Assembly: GCA_964371615.1 (NCBI GenBank)
Contig: CAYJMS010000002.1
Location: forward strand, 682,001 to 746,000
Length of the DNA: 64,000 nucleotides
Source: SpSt-333 sp964371615
Lineage (GTDB): Bacteria; Bacteroidota; Ignavibacteria; UBA10030; UBA8401
Reading direction: 5' to 3'
Shown: one piece after another, positions 1 through 8,101 of the stretch
Position numbering within the stretch: position 1 is the first letter of the stretch
Layout of the letters: the number at the start of each line of letters is the position of its first letter
Notes under the pieces: model-generated
What the model was told of the DNA's origin: nothing
Database searches by the model: none
The model's input: only the letters and a program-made list of their open reading frames with translations
Position numbers and translations under genes: made by a program

Positions 1-1346
1 GTGGTATCCACCGCAATCGTGGTCGGATATTCCGTATAGCCGGTGAGGATGACCGTTGCAATAACCCGGCTGTCGAGTTGCGCGATCTTGATTTCGCTTC
101 CGGCGGAGAGTTCAGTGTTGTCCGATACAAACAGCGTAAGATCGGCGCGAAGCGAATGTTCGTCTTCATAGGAGATATTCCGGAAGAGATTTTTTTCATT
201 GCGATACTGCCGGTAGTTGAAATCGGCGTAGTATTTCCGTCCGGTGAGTGTCAGCATCCCCTCATCGAATCCATGCTTCCATGTAATGCCGCCGACACCG
301 ATAAATTGATCGCTGAACAGAAGCCGCTCATTATCGTAACGGTTTTGCGCAGAGGCATTATTGACCATCATCTTGTCCAACGCTCCGATGCCGAGGATTT
401 CCAGCGTGTTATACTTGTCTATCGGAATATGGATTTTACCAAGAAGGTCCCAGAAGACCGGAATAAATGAAAATCCGTAATACTTAAAAACCGGATCCAG
501 ATAACTGCGACGTATGGACAACAGATACGAACTTTCTCCTGCGATCGGCCCTTCCATATTCAGTCCGACCATAGTTGCCGACACCGTTGCTTTTCCCCGT
601 TGCCGGTCGGTGCGTCCTTTGCGGATGCCGATGTTCAAGACCGACGACAATTTGTCTCCGTATTGAACGCCGAAACCGCCGTTGGAAAATGTGAAATTTT
701 CTATGAACTCGAAGTTGACATAACTCATGGAACCGCCCGTTGAACCCTGCGCACCAAAATGATTGATATTGGGAACTTCGATGCGGTCGATAAAAAAGAG
801 ATTCTCCGTCGTTCCTCCTCCCCGAACATAGAGATGGTTATGCTCCGGCGAACTGTGCGCCATGCCCGGCATAATGGTGACGGTGCGGATGACGTCGTCG
901 AATGCGCCGGCCGTATTGTGAATCTCCTTATATTCGGCATGGTGGAGTGTCTGTGGGACGACATCCTTGTCGAGGATCAGGTCCCCTGCAATGACGACTT
1001 CGCTTACTTCAATGGATTGTTCGGTCAAAACAATTTCAAGCGTCGTCGTATCGTTTTCTTTTACGGCGATATCGCGATAGATGCGCGTGGCGTATCCTAG
1101 CGCAGAGGCGCGGACCTGATATGTTCCTGCCGGAACAGAAGTGATGCGGTAGTGCCCTTGTTCATCTACAATTCCGCCAAGCGTTGAACCGACGATCACG
1201 ACCGTTCCGCCGTACACCGGCGCATTTGAGTCACGGTCGAGCACCGTTCCGATCAGGATTCCTTTTCCGGAATGATCGGTTTGTGCTTGTGCTGTTCCAA
1301 TAACGAAGATAGCGAGTAAGAAATATATTTTTGGAATTAAGTGCAT
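1..1346 (-). CDS. TonB-dependent receptor, N-terminal part (cut by window edge)
   Basis: Open reading frame with no stop before base 1; 448 residues are visible. Translation from the ATG at 1346 gives a signal peptide (MHLIPKIYFLLAIFV...AQAQ). A carboxypeptidase-regulatory-like beta-sandwich follows at about residues 28-105, then a TonB plug domain with the typical VRGGGTTENLFFIDR stretch near 172-186, and then the first barrel strands rich in aromatic residues. Such receptors take up bulky substrates across the outer membrane using TonB/ExbBD energy; the substrate cannot be read from the sequence. In-frame ATGs at 1379 and 1391 would lengthen the N-terminus but put hydrophilic residues before the signal peptide, so 1346 is preferred. 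The gene is separated from the polysaccharide locus by a repeat field, so there is no sign of co-transcription. Confidence 0.88.
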   Translation of the reverse strand, partial: MHLIPKIYFLLAIFVIGTAQAQTDHSGKGILIGTVLDRDSNAPVYGGTVVIVGSTLGGIVDEQGHYRITSVPAGTYQVRASALGYATRIYRDIAVKENDTTTLEIVLTEQSIEVSEVVIAGDLILDKDVVPQTLHHAEYKEIHNTAGAFDDVIRTVTIMPGMAHSSPEHNHLYVRGGGTTENLFFIDRIEVPNINHFGAQGSTGGSMSYVNFEFIENFTFSNGGFGVQYGDKLSSVLNIGIRKGRTDRQRGKATVSATMVGLNMEGPIAGESSYLLSIRRSYLDPVFKYYGFSFIPVFWDLLGKIHIPIDKYNTLEILGIGALDKMMVNNASAQNRYDNERLLFSDQFIGVGGITWKHGFDEGMLTLTGRKYYADFNYRQYRNEKNLFRNISYEDEHSLRADLTLFVSDNTELSAGSEIKIAQLDSRVIATVILTGYTEYPTTIAVDT

Positions 1347-1420
1347 ATCATTTTTATCGCCCGGAATGACTTCTTTCATTGTGTGTATCATATCCAAAAA
1401 ATATCGCATAAAAAAAGTGC

Positions 1421-2045
1421 GTCATCCCCGCTGTTCTTAGCGGGGATCTGATTGTGCGAGGGATTCTCGTATCCAGATTCCCGCTAAAAGTGGCGCTTTA
1501 CGCCATGGCGCCGAAGGCGCTCACGTGCGGGAATGACGAGTGACTTTAAGAGTAACATCAAAACAAAGTGTGCGTCATCCCCGCAGTCGTTAGCGGGGAT
1601 CTGCCCGTGCGGGGGATCCTCGGTTCTAGATTCCCGCTTTCCGCCAAAAGATAAGGCACGGCGGACAAGTCGCGGGAATGACGAGTCACTTTAAGTAATG
1701 ACGCATGAAAAAAGCGCGTCATCCTCGAATGCTGTTATCGAGGATCTGCCTGTGCGTGGGATCCTCGATTCTAGATTCCCGCTTGCGCCGTGCCTGCGGC
1801 AGGCAGGCGGGAATGACGAAATTCTTTAAACGTTCGTCATGCCCGAATGCTTCAATCGGGCATCTTGTTATGCGTCTCCAGATTCCCGCTTTCGCCGTGC
1901 CTGCGGCAGGCAGGCGGGAATGACGAGTGACTTTAAGAGTAAAATCAAAACAAAGTGTGCGTCATCCCCGCAGTCGTTAGCGGGGATCTGCCCGCGCGTG
2001 GGTTCCTCGTATCAAGATTCCCACTAAAAAACCGTGGGAATGACG
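1421..2045. repeat. Array of five twin-hairpin GTCAT...ATGAC repeat units
   Basis: Five units at about 1421-1538, 1574-1683, 1718-1818, 1836-1925 and 1971-2045. Each begins GTCATCCCCGC (or GTCATGCCCG, GTCATCCTCG), folds back with AGCGGGGATCT, runs about 30 nt, then forms a second hairpin ATTCCCGC...GCGGGAATGAC. The outer ends are inverted copies of each other, so each unit is like a small MITE. Loops of the second hairpin differ and carry other palindromes (TGGCGC..., GCCTGCGGCAGGC, CCGCC...GGCGG). Two spacers, 1539-1573 and 1926-1970, are nearly identical, so part of the array grew by duplication. No credible gene lies here; the open frames are translations of the repeats. Confidence 0.85.
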
Positions 2046-2082
2046 CGTGGCATTAAGAATTGACGTAACTCTTAAAGTATTC

Positions 2083-2449
2083 GTCATGCCCGCAAGTTTT
2101 TAGCGGGCATCTATTTAAATCTCGTAGAAAAAATCTCTCCATTCAGGATTCATTTTCTCAATCAAATGTATTTTCCAGTCACGATTCCATTTTTTTAATC
2201 GCTTTTCTCTCGTTATCGCATCCCGTATATCGGAGTACTCTTCAAAATATACCAATTTATTTGTCTTGTACTTTTGTGTAAATCCAGGTATTAAGGATTC
2301 CTTGTGCTGCACAATTCTCTCCTTTAAGCGTGCAGTAACACCAATGTAAAGGACTCCTCTTTTTTTATTTGTCACTATGTATATATATCCTGCCATGCAA
2401 TTTACTCTCTGGTCTTTCAAGATTCCCACTAACAACAGTGGGAATGACG
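2083..2449. mobile_element. Twin-hairpin repeat unit carrying a GIY-YIG nuclease gene
   Basis: The left end, 2083-2112, is the same hairpin (GTCATGCCCGC...GCGGGCAT) that begins the empty unit at 2487. The right end, 2422-2449, is the same ATTCCCACT...AGTGGGAAT hairpin and GACG end that closes it. Flanks also match: CTTAAAGTATTC precedes both units, and the GCGTGGC-TTAAGAA sequence follows both 2045 and 2449. Between the two hairpins lies only the nuclease gene. The empty unit is 74 bp and this one 367 bp, as expected for a gene-bearing element and its internally deleted derivative, or for insertion of the gene into the spacer of a unit. No target duplication was identified. Confidence 0.7.
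2115..2396 (-). CDS. Small GIY-YIG nuclease (YhbQ/UPF0213-like)
   Basis: A 93-residue single-domain GIY-YIG endonuclease. Visible are GYIYIV (residues 3-8), LYIGVT (16-21), the ERIVQHK helix with its basic residues, the central YFEEYSDIRDAI, and the C-terminal REKRLKKWNRDWKIHLIEKMNP typical of the one-domain family. The start at 2396 is chosen because the 13 residues upstream in frame are only translated repeat sequence; GAGAG lies about 10 nt before it. Known members cut or nick DNA; the exact target of this subfamily is mostly unknown. The stop codon lies 2 nt from one repeat hairpin and the start about 25 nt from the other, so the gene fills the repeat unit. This argues for a role in the spread of the repeats, but that is inference. 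Confidence 0.85.
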   Translation of the reverse strand: MAGYIYIVTNKKRGVLYIGVTARLKERIVQHKESLIPGFTQKYKTNKLVYFEEYSDIRDAITREKRLKKWNRDWKIHLIEKMNPEWRDFFYEI

Positions 2450-2486
2450 CGTGGCTTTAAGAAATGACGCAATTCTTAAAGTATTC

Positions 2487-2674
2487 GTCATGCCCGCATG
2501 TCTTAAGCGGGCATCTCACTTTGCGTTTCTAGATTCCCACTAAAAACAGTGGGAATGACGAGGGAAAAATGCGCGTCATCCTCGAATGCTGTTATCGAGG
2601 ATCTGCCTGTGCGGGGGATCCTCGTTTCCAGATTCCCGCTTTCGCCGTGCCTGCGGCAGGCAGACGGGAATGAC
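2487..2674. repeat. Two further twin-hairpin units
   Basis: Units at about 2487-2560 (GTCATGCCCGC...GGGAATGACG, 74 bp) and 2575-2674 (GTCATCCTCG...GGGAATGAC). The second is almost identical to the unit at 1718-1818, including the GCCTGCGGCAGGCAG module in its loop. The first is the empty counterpart of the nuclease-bearing unit at 2083. Confidence 0.8.
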
Positions 2675-3491
2675 ACCTTACTATTGCACCTCCTTTTCTT
2701 TCCGAGAAAGAAAAGGAGCATTTGTTGAATTTATCAATTGTGAAAATGTGAAATTGATAAACAAAAATTTATTCCAAAGACCGCGAACCGGAAGATCGCA
2801 TTTCAGCAAGCAGCGAGCCGATCGATTGGAGCGATTGAGCACTACCAATACTTAAAAACAATGTCACCCCTCCGGGGTTCAAAATATTTTTGGCAATTAC
2901 CAGCTACGATAATGTCGCCCCTTCGGGGCTTGGAATTGTAAAAAAATTATGTAAAAAAACGCGAACCGGAAGATCGCATTTCAGCAAGCAGCGAACCGAT
3001 CGATTGGAGCGATCGGGTGCTATCAATACTTAAAAACAATGTCACCCCTGCGGGGTTCCAAATATTTTTGGCAATTACCAGCTACAATAATGTCGCCCCT
3101 TCGGGGCTGGTAAATTGCGGAATTTTCAAAATGCAGAATTGTGGAATTGAAAAGCAAATTCTTTTTTCTAAAACCATTCCTACCAATAATTTGGTGTCTT
3201 TGTGTCTTGTGCCTAGGGCACCCCTTCGGGGGTGGTTGATTTTGTTTTTGGACGGTTTTCCGCCATAAAGCACGGCGGACAAGTGCAACCGTCCCTACAT
3301 TTAATTTTGTGATTTGGTGCCTGCCCGCCGCGCGTTGTTCACCCTGAGCGAGTCCCGAATGTTTTTTATTCGGGACGAGACGAAGGGTGGCGGAAGTCGG
3401 GACCAACAAATTACTTTGTGTCCTTAGTGCCTTAGTGGTGATTTTTTTTTGGTTTTATGTCTTTGTGTGAGCTATCTTTTTGTCAATACCG
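2675..3491. repeat. Gene-free repeat field: 178-bp direct repeat, hairpins and TTGGTGTCTT ends
   Basis: No gene is visible. A unit starting CGCGAACCGGAAGATCGCAT occurs at 2782 and again at 2960, period 178 bp. Both copies run through CACCCCTCCGGGG or CACCCCTGCGGGG and GCCCCTTCGGGGC hairpins. 3188-3250 holds a TTTGGTGTCTTTGTGTCTTG sequence split by a CACCCCTTCGGGGGTG hairpin. 3257-3290 has a CCGCC...GGCGG palindrome, and 3411-3445 has a further TTTGTGTCCTTAGTG copy. These are the families found in all other gene-free stretches of the window. Confidence 0.75.
3337..3389. repeat. Palindromic element GTTCACCCTGAGC...GACGAAGGGTG
   Basis: A 53-bp element with outer arms GTTCACCCTGAGC and GACGAAGGGTG and an inner hairpin TCCCGAAT...ATTCGGGA. 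The same outer arms, with a different inner hairpin and nearly the same length (52 bp), occur inside the uvrA coding sequence at 55557-55608. This is the intergenic reference copy. Confidence 0.7.
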
Positions 3492-4940
3492 TCACTTTCC
3501 CCCTTTTCCGAACAGCATAACCGGAACGGTTTTTAGCAGCAGGCGCAGGTCGAACAGCAACGACGCATTGTTGATATAATATAAATCCAGCAATACCATA
3601 TGGTGAAAATCCCCTTCGCTGCGGCTGGAGACCTGCCACAATCCCGTGCAACCCGGCAACACCGAAAGCCGCCGCTTATGCCACTGGTCATATTGTTTGA
3701 ATTCGTTGACCATCGCCGGCCGAGGCCCGACCAGGCTCATCTCGCCGCGAATTACATTATACAATTGCGGCAGCTCGTCCAGACTGGTTTTTCGCAGAAA
3801 TTTTCCGACCGGTGTAATCGATTTCCCCTCGACTGTTTTTCTGGAACCGACAGGGATTGGACGCCAATCCCCGGACTCCAATGGATTGTGGTGATCGTTG
3901 GCATGTGCGTCGTCGGTCATTGTCCGGAATTTGTACATCACAAATTGGCTCCCATTCTTTCCGACCCGTATCTGTCGATAGATCACAGGGCCGCGGGAAG
4001 TACTTTTTATAAGAAGTGCGATCAACAGCATTGGTATACATCCTATCACTATCGCCAGGACCGACAAGAGTATATCCATACTCCTTTTGGCAAACTGCAT
4101 CAATCGCTTGAACGGAAAATCCGGCAGTATCACCGCCGGTATGTCGCAATATGTTTCGATCTCGATCTTGTTATAGATCAATTCCATCAATGGAGAGACG
4201 ATGACGATCGTTACCTGGGTTTGCCGGCAATGATCGATGATCGTCAATACCTCTTCCTGCGATGATTCTTGTACGGTGATGACCGCTTCATCGATCCGGT
4301 GGGATGCAATGATTGAGGGAATTTGCTCATAGGAGCCGAGCACCGGAACACGATCATCCTCTTTTGCCGTGGATTCATTCGTGTCAACGGAGACAACAAC
4401 AGAGCCGACAAAAGTGATATCGTCATACTTCTGATTGTCAGTCTTTTGCATTATGCTTTGTGCAATCGGGCCCCCTCCGATGAGCATTGCCCGTCGTGAC
4501 AACACTGACGTGCGTATGAACATTCCATAGAGTGGATAGAGAATCGCGCTATGGAAGAATACAAGCAGTGTGATACTGATTGCCGCAAAGTACAGCACCG
4601 CAAGACGGCTGTCGATGACCCACTGTGAACGGACGAAAAATGCAAGAATCGAGAGCCCGGCAATGGTATACAGTATGACGACAACGATGATACCAATCTG
4701 CGACGCCGGCGTCCGCATGGTTCGCATGCGATACAAACCATAGTTGGCAAACAGCAAACTCACGCAAAGCGAGATGATAAGCAGCGCGATAAATTCATTG
4801 AGCGCCATCGCGTCGGTCCATGCCGGACCATGCACCGATGTTGCTCCCCGCAATTCTATCGCCCAGGACAATGATAAGCGGACGATGAGAAAATCTACTA
4901 TAGCAATTAAAATGAGGAATGTTTTATTTTTTAGACTCAC
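3492..4940 (-). CDS. Polyprenyl-phosphate sugar-1-phosphate transferase, long form (WbaP-like)
   Basis: A 482-residue membrane enzyme of the exopolysaccharide polyprenyl glycosylphosphotransferase family. It is expected to move a sugar-1-phosphate from a nucleotide sugar onto undecaprenyl phosphate, the first step of repeat-unit assembly at the inner membrane. Four N-terminal membrane helices (about residues 7-137) are followed by a Rossmann-like regulatory domain (150-270). A re-entrant helix near 285 precedes the catalytic domain, with VIYRQIRVGKNG, KFRTM, the catalytic Asp-Glu pair in SLDELPQLYNVI, and SLVGPRPA. The start is GTG; no strong ribosome-binding site is seen. It is the last gene of the locus. 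A second, short initiating transferase lies at 13996-14628, so two initiating sugars are possible. Confidence 0.9.
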   Translation of the reverse strand: MSLKNKTFLILIAIVDFLIVRLSLSWAIELRGATSVHGPAWTDAMALNEFIALLIISLCVSLLFANYGLYRMRTMRTPASQIGIIVVVILYTIAGLSILAFFVRSQWVIDSRLAVLYFAAISITLLVFFHSAILYPLYGMFIRTSVLSRRAMLIGGGPIAQSIMQKTDNQKYDDITFVGSVVVSVDTNESTAKEDDRVPVLGSYEQIPSIIASHRIDEAVITVQESSQEEVLTIIDHCRQTQVTIVIVSPLMELIYNKIEIETYCDIPAVILPDFPFKRLMQFAKRSMDILLSVLAIVIGCIPMLLIALLIKSTSRGPVIYRQIRVGKNGSQFVMYKFRTMTDDAHANDHHNPLESGDWRPIPVGSRKTVEGKSITPVGKFLRKTSLDELPQLYNVIRGEMSLVGPRPAMVNEFKQYDQWHKRRLSVLPGCTGLWQVSSRSEGDFHHMVLLDLYYINNASLLFDLRLLLKTVPVMLFGKGGK

Positions 4941-5857
4941 GTTGCACTTATTTTTAGTGATTGCAAGATTGAAAGATTATATTGTTAATGATAAAGGATG
5001 AAGGATGAATTATGAATGATGAATGATGAATGTGATATCAGATATCAGACAACAGATAACTGCTTACGAATTCCTAATTCCTTTTCCTTTTTTAAAATTT
5101 GGTGTCTTCGTGTCTTGGTGGTTGATTTTGTTTTTAATCTCCTCCTTTTCTTTCCGAGAAAGAAAAGGAGCAAAAGTCCCGCTGTGCGGGATGCCGCTCA
5201 GTTCTTTAAATAAGGCGGCAAAATCTTTACAATATTTCATGGCGCGGATCGATCTCCGGCACACAGGCCGTTGTGGCGCCTGGCGCGCCACAAATAATTG
5301 TGGAATTTATAAATTATGAAATTGTGGAATTGAAATTCAAAATCTAAAAAAATTAAATCTATAACAAACATATCGCACCTACGGCGCTCTATTATCTAAG
5401 AAAAGAAACTTACTACAAACAGGCCGCCCCTACGGGGCGGTGAATTGCCGAATTAAAAAATTGTGATCCCTCGACTCAGCAAATCATTTACGTCTGTTTC
5501 GCCTGCCCCATAGGGGGTCGGGATGAAAAACAAAACGCACACCGCCATCGATTTCGGCCCAACGCGCTATACTTAAGTGTACTATTGAAAAATATATCTT
5601 ACTTCAAAACCGCGAACCGAAGGTTCGCCATTTTATCCTCCGTGTTCTCTGTTTCTCCCTGCCTACCGGCAGGCAGGCGTGGTAATGCTTTTGTTTTTGT
5701 TTTTGCTTTCGCTTTTTAGAGTGTTAATTGTAAACGCTTTTTTCCCCCGACGACTCATAGACTCAACTACTCATCGACTCATATACTCATATACTCAATT
5801 TAAAATACCAATCTTTCGACGGGATTACAACGATGGGTTTTGCGAGGAGGAGAAAGG
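4941..5857. repeat. Gene-free repeat stretch
   Basis: About 0.9 kb without a gene. It contains ATGAATGATGA-rich sequence (4990-5032) and a TTTGGTGTCTTCGTGTCTTG copy near 5099. 5363-5440 is a paired-hairpin unit: GCACCTACGGCGC, then about 40 nt, then GCCCCTACGGGGC. A CGCGAACCGAAGGTTCG hairpin lies near 5613, and a GCCTACCGGCAGGC module near 5660. No RNA gene or promoter could be supported. Confidence 0.65.
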
Positions 5858-7786
5858 TTAGATCGGCTCGACGCCGCCGATGTAGCGAAATCCCGGCACC
5901 AGCTCTTCGAGGTACCGGCCGAGTTCGGTGTGATTGACTTTATTGATGATCGCCCGTGCCTGAACGACGTGCGGTGTGATATTCTGCAGATGTTCGTCCG
6001 TTTTCATGTTGGTCCATACTTTGCCGTTCAACTTCACATTCTTCAGCACGAAGATCTTTTCCAGCGTTGTCTTTTCAAAACTCTCGTCATCGAGCACCAG
6101 CTCTTCAAAGAGTTTTTCGCCCGGTCGCAGACCGGTATAGATGATCTCGATTGCATCATCAGATTTGTGCCCGCTCAAACGGATCAGGTCTTTCGCCAGA
6201 TCGACAATCTTAATCGGTTCTCCCATGTCCAGCACGAAAATCTCACCCGCCTTACCGATGCTGGATGATCGGAGCACCAGATGGACCGCCTCGGGGATCG
6301 TCATAAAGTAGCGTTTCACATCGGGGTGGGTGATTGTAATCGGTCCCCCTCGTAAAATCTGTTCGGTGAACGTCGGCACCACGCTACCGCGCGAACCGAG
6401 CACATTGCCGAACCGGACGGCAATAAAATCCTTTCCGGTGGTCTTCGCCGCATCCTGAATGATGTACTCCGCTACACGCTTTGTTGCTCCCATTACGCTG
6501 GTGGGATTGACCGCCTTGTCCGTTGAGATCAGAACGAATTTTTCTACGTTCGAATCGATCGCCGCCTTCACTACGTTGAATGTGCCGATGATGTTGTTCG
6601 AGATCGATTCGGCAGGATTGCTCTCCATTAGCGGCACATGCTTGTGCGCTGCGGCGTGATAAACAATGTGCGGTTTGAACCGGGCGAAGATCTTGGTAAT
6701 GCGCTTATCGTCGCGGACATCGGCGATAATAGAACTAAATTTCAGATCGGGATAGGTCTTGATCAATTCATTCGCGATTTGGAATACACTATTTTCGCCA
6801 TGGCCGAGGATCACGAGCTGCGCCGGATTTGCCCGTGCAATCTGCCGGCAGATTTCGGATCCGATCGAACCGCCGCCGCCGGTAACAAGCACTTTCTTTC
6901 CGGAGGTCAATTTGATGATATCCTGCATATCCGACGAGATCGGACTGCGGCGCAGCAAGTCTTCGATCGCCACATCGCGCAATTTGTTCACGTTCACGTT
7001 GCCGCTCAGCAGTTCGAAGACGCCGGGAACGATCTTTGTCTCAACGCCGGTCGAGACACATATGGAATTGATGTCGCGAATCACCTTTCCGGGTGCCGTC
7101 GGTATAGCGATGATAATTTGATTAATACCGTACGATGCAACGATCTGCGGAATATCGGTTCTGTTCCCGAGTACAGTCAACCCGCGGATCTTCAGCCGGT
7201 ACTTTTCGTGGTCATCGTCGATGAAGCCGACCGGGGAAAGTCCGACATCCGGATTCGATTGGAGCTCTTTTGCGATCATCACACCCGCTTCCCCGGCGCC
7301 GATAATGAGCGTCGGTTTCCCTTTGGACTTTTTCGACGCCACCTGCTGGAATCTTTCGGATAACCGGATAGAAAAACGGAAACCGCCGACAAAGAACATT
7401 GTCAATATACCGTCGATGATCGGCACAGAACGGGGAATGACGGAAAAATTTAAAAAATTCAGTTGATGGAGCTGGAGGAAGATGACATACTGTACAATTG
7501 TAATAAACAGGCCGAGGTAGATAATGCGGGCGAGTTCGCCAATACTGGCGTGCTTCCACATCCGCTGGTAAAGGCCGCCAAAATAAAATGTAACAGCTTT
7601 AAAGAGAGTTGAAATTGCAATAAATGCAATCAGCGGTTCCGGATTTAGATAAACGAAATGGAGAGATTCCAAGCGCAGCGCGATTGCAAGAATCGGAGTG
7701 AAGATCAGCGTTACCAGGTCAAGAAAAAAGAAATGTCTGTTCCTGACCACTAGTAAATTATTTACCGCATTTGCAACACGTATCAA
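5858..7786 (-). CDS. Membrane-bound UDP-GlcNAc 4,6-dehydratase (PglF/WbpM/CapD family)
   Basis: A 642-residue protein: four N-terminal membrane segments (roughly residues 20-140), a nucleotide-binding domain with IIGAGEAG (161-168), then an extended SDR domain. The SDR domain has NAD-binding VTGGGGSIGSE (301-311), AAAHKHVPLME (378-388), catalytic STDKAV (421-426) and GATK (433-436). PglF-type enzymes turn UDP-GlcNAc into UDP-4-keto-6-deoxy-GlcNAc, the first step toward N,N'-diacetylbacillosamine. The matching aminotransferase, acetyltransferase and sugar transferase lie at 12.2-14.6 kb, beyond an IS30 copy and a Wzi/RemB-like gene. The start is TTG with AGAGGA about 6 nt upstream. UDP-QuiNAc or FucNAc pathways also use this family, but the neighbours favour bacillosamine. 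Confidence 0.9.
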   Translation of the reverse strand: MIRVANAVNNLLVVRNRHFFFLDLVTLIFTPILAIALRLESLHFVYLNPEPLIAFIAISTLFKAVTFYFGGLYQRMWKHASIGELARIIYLGLFITIVQYVIFLQLHQLNFLNFSVIPRSVPIIDGILTMFFVGGFRFSIRLSERFQQVASKKSKGKPTLIIGAGEAGVMIAKELQSNPDVGLSPVGFIDDDHEKYRLKIRGLTVLGNRTDIPQIVASYGINQIIIAIPTAPGKVIRDINSICVSTGVETKIVPGVFELLSGNVNVNKLRDVAIEDLLRRSPISSDMQDIIKLTSGKKVLVTGGGGSIGSEICRQIARANPAQLVILGHGENSVFQIANELIKTYPDLKFSSIIADVRDDKRITKIFARFKPHIVYHAAAHKHVPLMESNPAESISNNIIGTFNVVKAAIDSNVEKFVLISTDKAVNPTSVMGATKRVAEYIIQDAAKTTGKDFIAVRFGNVLGSRGSVVPTFTEQILRGGPITITHPDVKRYFMTIPEAVHLVLRSSSIGKAGEIFVLDMGEPIKIVDLAKDLIRLSGHKSDDAIEIIYTGLRPGEKLFEELVLDDESFEKTTLEKIFVLKNVKLNGKVWTNMKTDEHLQNITPHVVQARAIINKVNHTELGRYLEELVPGFRYIGGVEPI

Positions 7787-8101
7787 ATCGTTCCTCTGGG
7801 CGTTTCCTTATCCCGGTGAATTGTTTCTCTTTTTTTAAAGGTGAATCAACGACAACGGATGATCAAGGTCTTTTTTGGGACACTACTAAATTAAAGTCGA
7901 ACTCAACAATTCAAAAAAAAATCACACCCAAAAAAATGGAATGAAATACATCCGAATTACACTGGCACCAATGTAAGGAAATGATTTTTCGAAATTATTA
8001 TTGAATCGTGAAGAGTGTGTATCCCCTAACCGCGATTAATGTAGCGAATTTTGTTTTTAAAACACAATAGCGATGTGCTACAGGTCACTATTTTTTAGCC
8101 G
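7787..8101. other. Intergenic leader before the 4,6-dehydratase gene
   Basis: 315 bp, AT-rich, free of the repeat families seen elsewhere. An imperfect inverted repeat with GTAGC/GCTAC outer arms lies at 8042-8083, just after the stop of the upstream gene, but it has no clean U-tract. I could not identify a convincing promoter. Confidence 0.4.

Noticed and set aside
1705..2027. Open frames of 60-70 codons in the palindrome array
   Set aside because: They translate the repeat text itself and change with each copy.
1421..2674. CRISPR array
   Set aside because: Repeats are palindromic twin hairpins of varying length with similar, not unique, spacers, and no cas gene is present.
8042..8083. Intrinsic terminator behind the Wzi/RemB-like gene
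   Set aside because: The inverted repeat is imperfect and lacks a clear T-tract.
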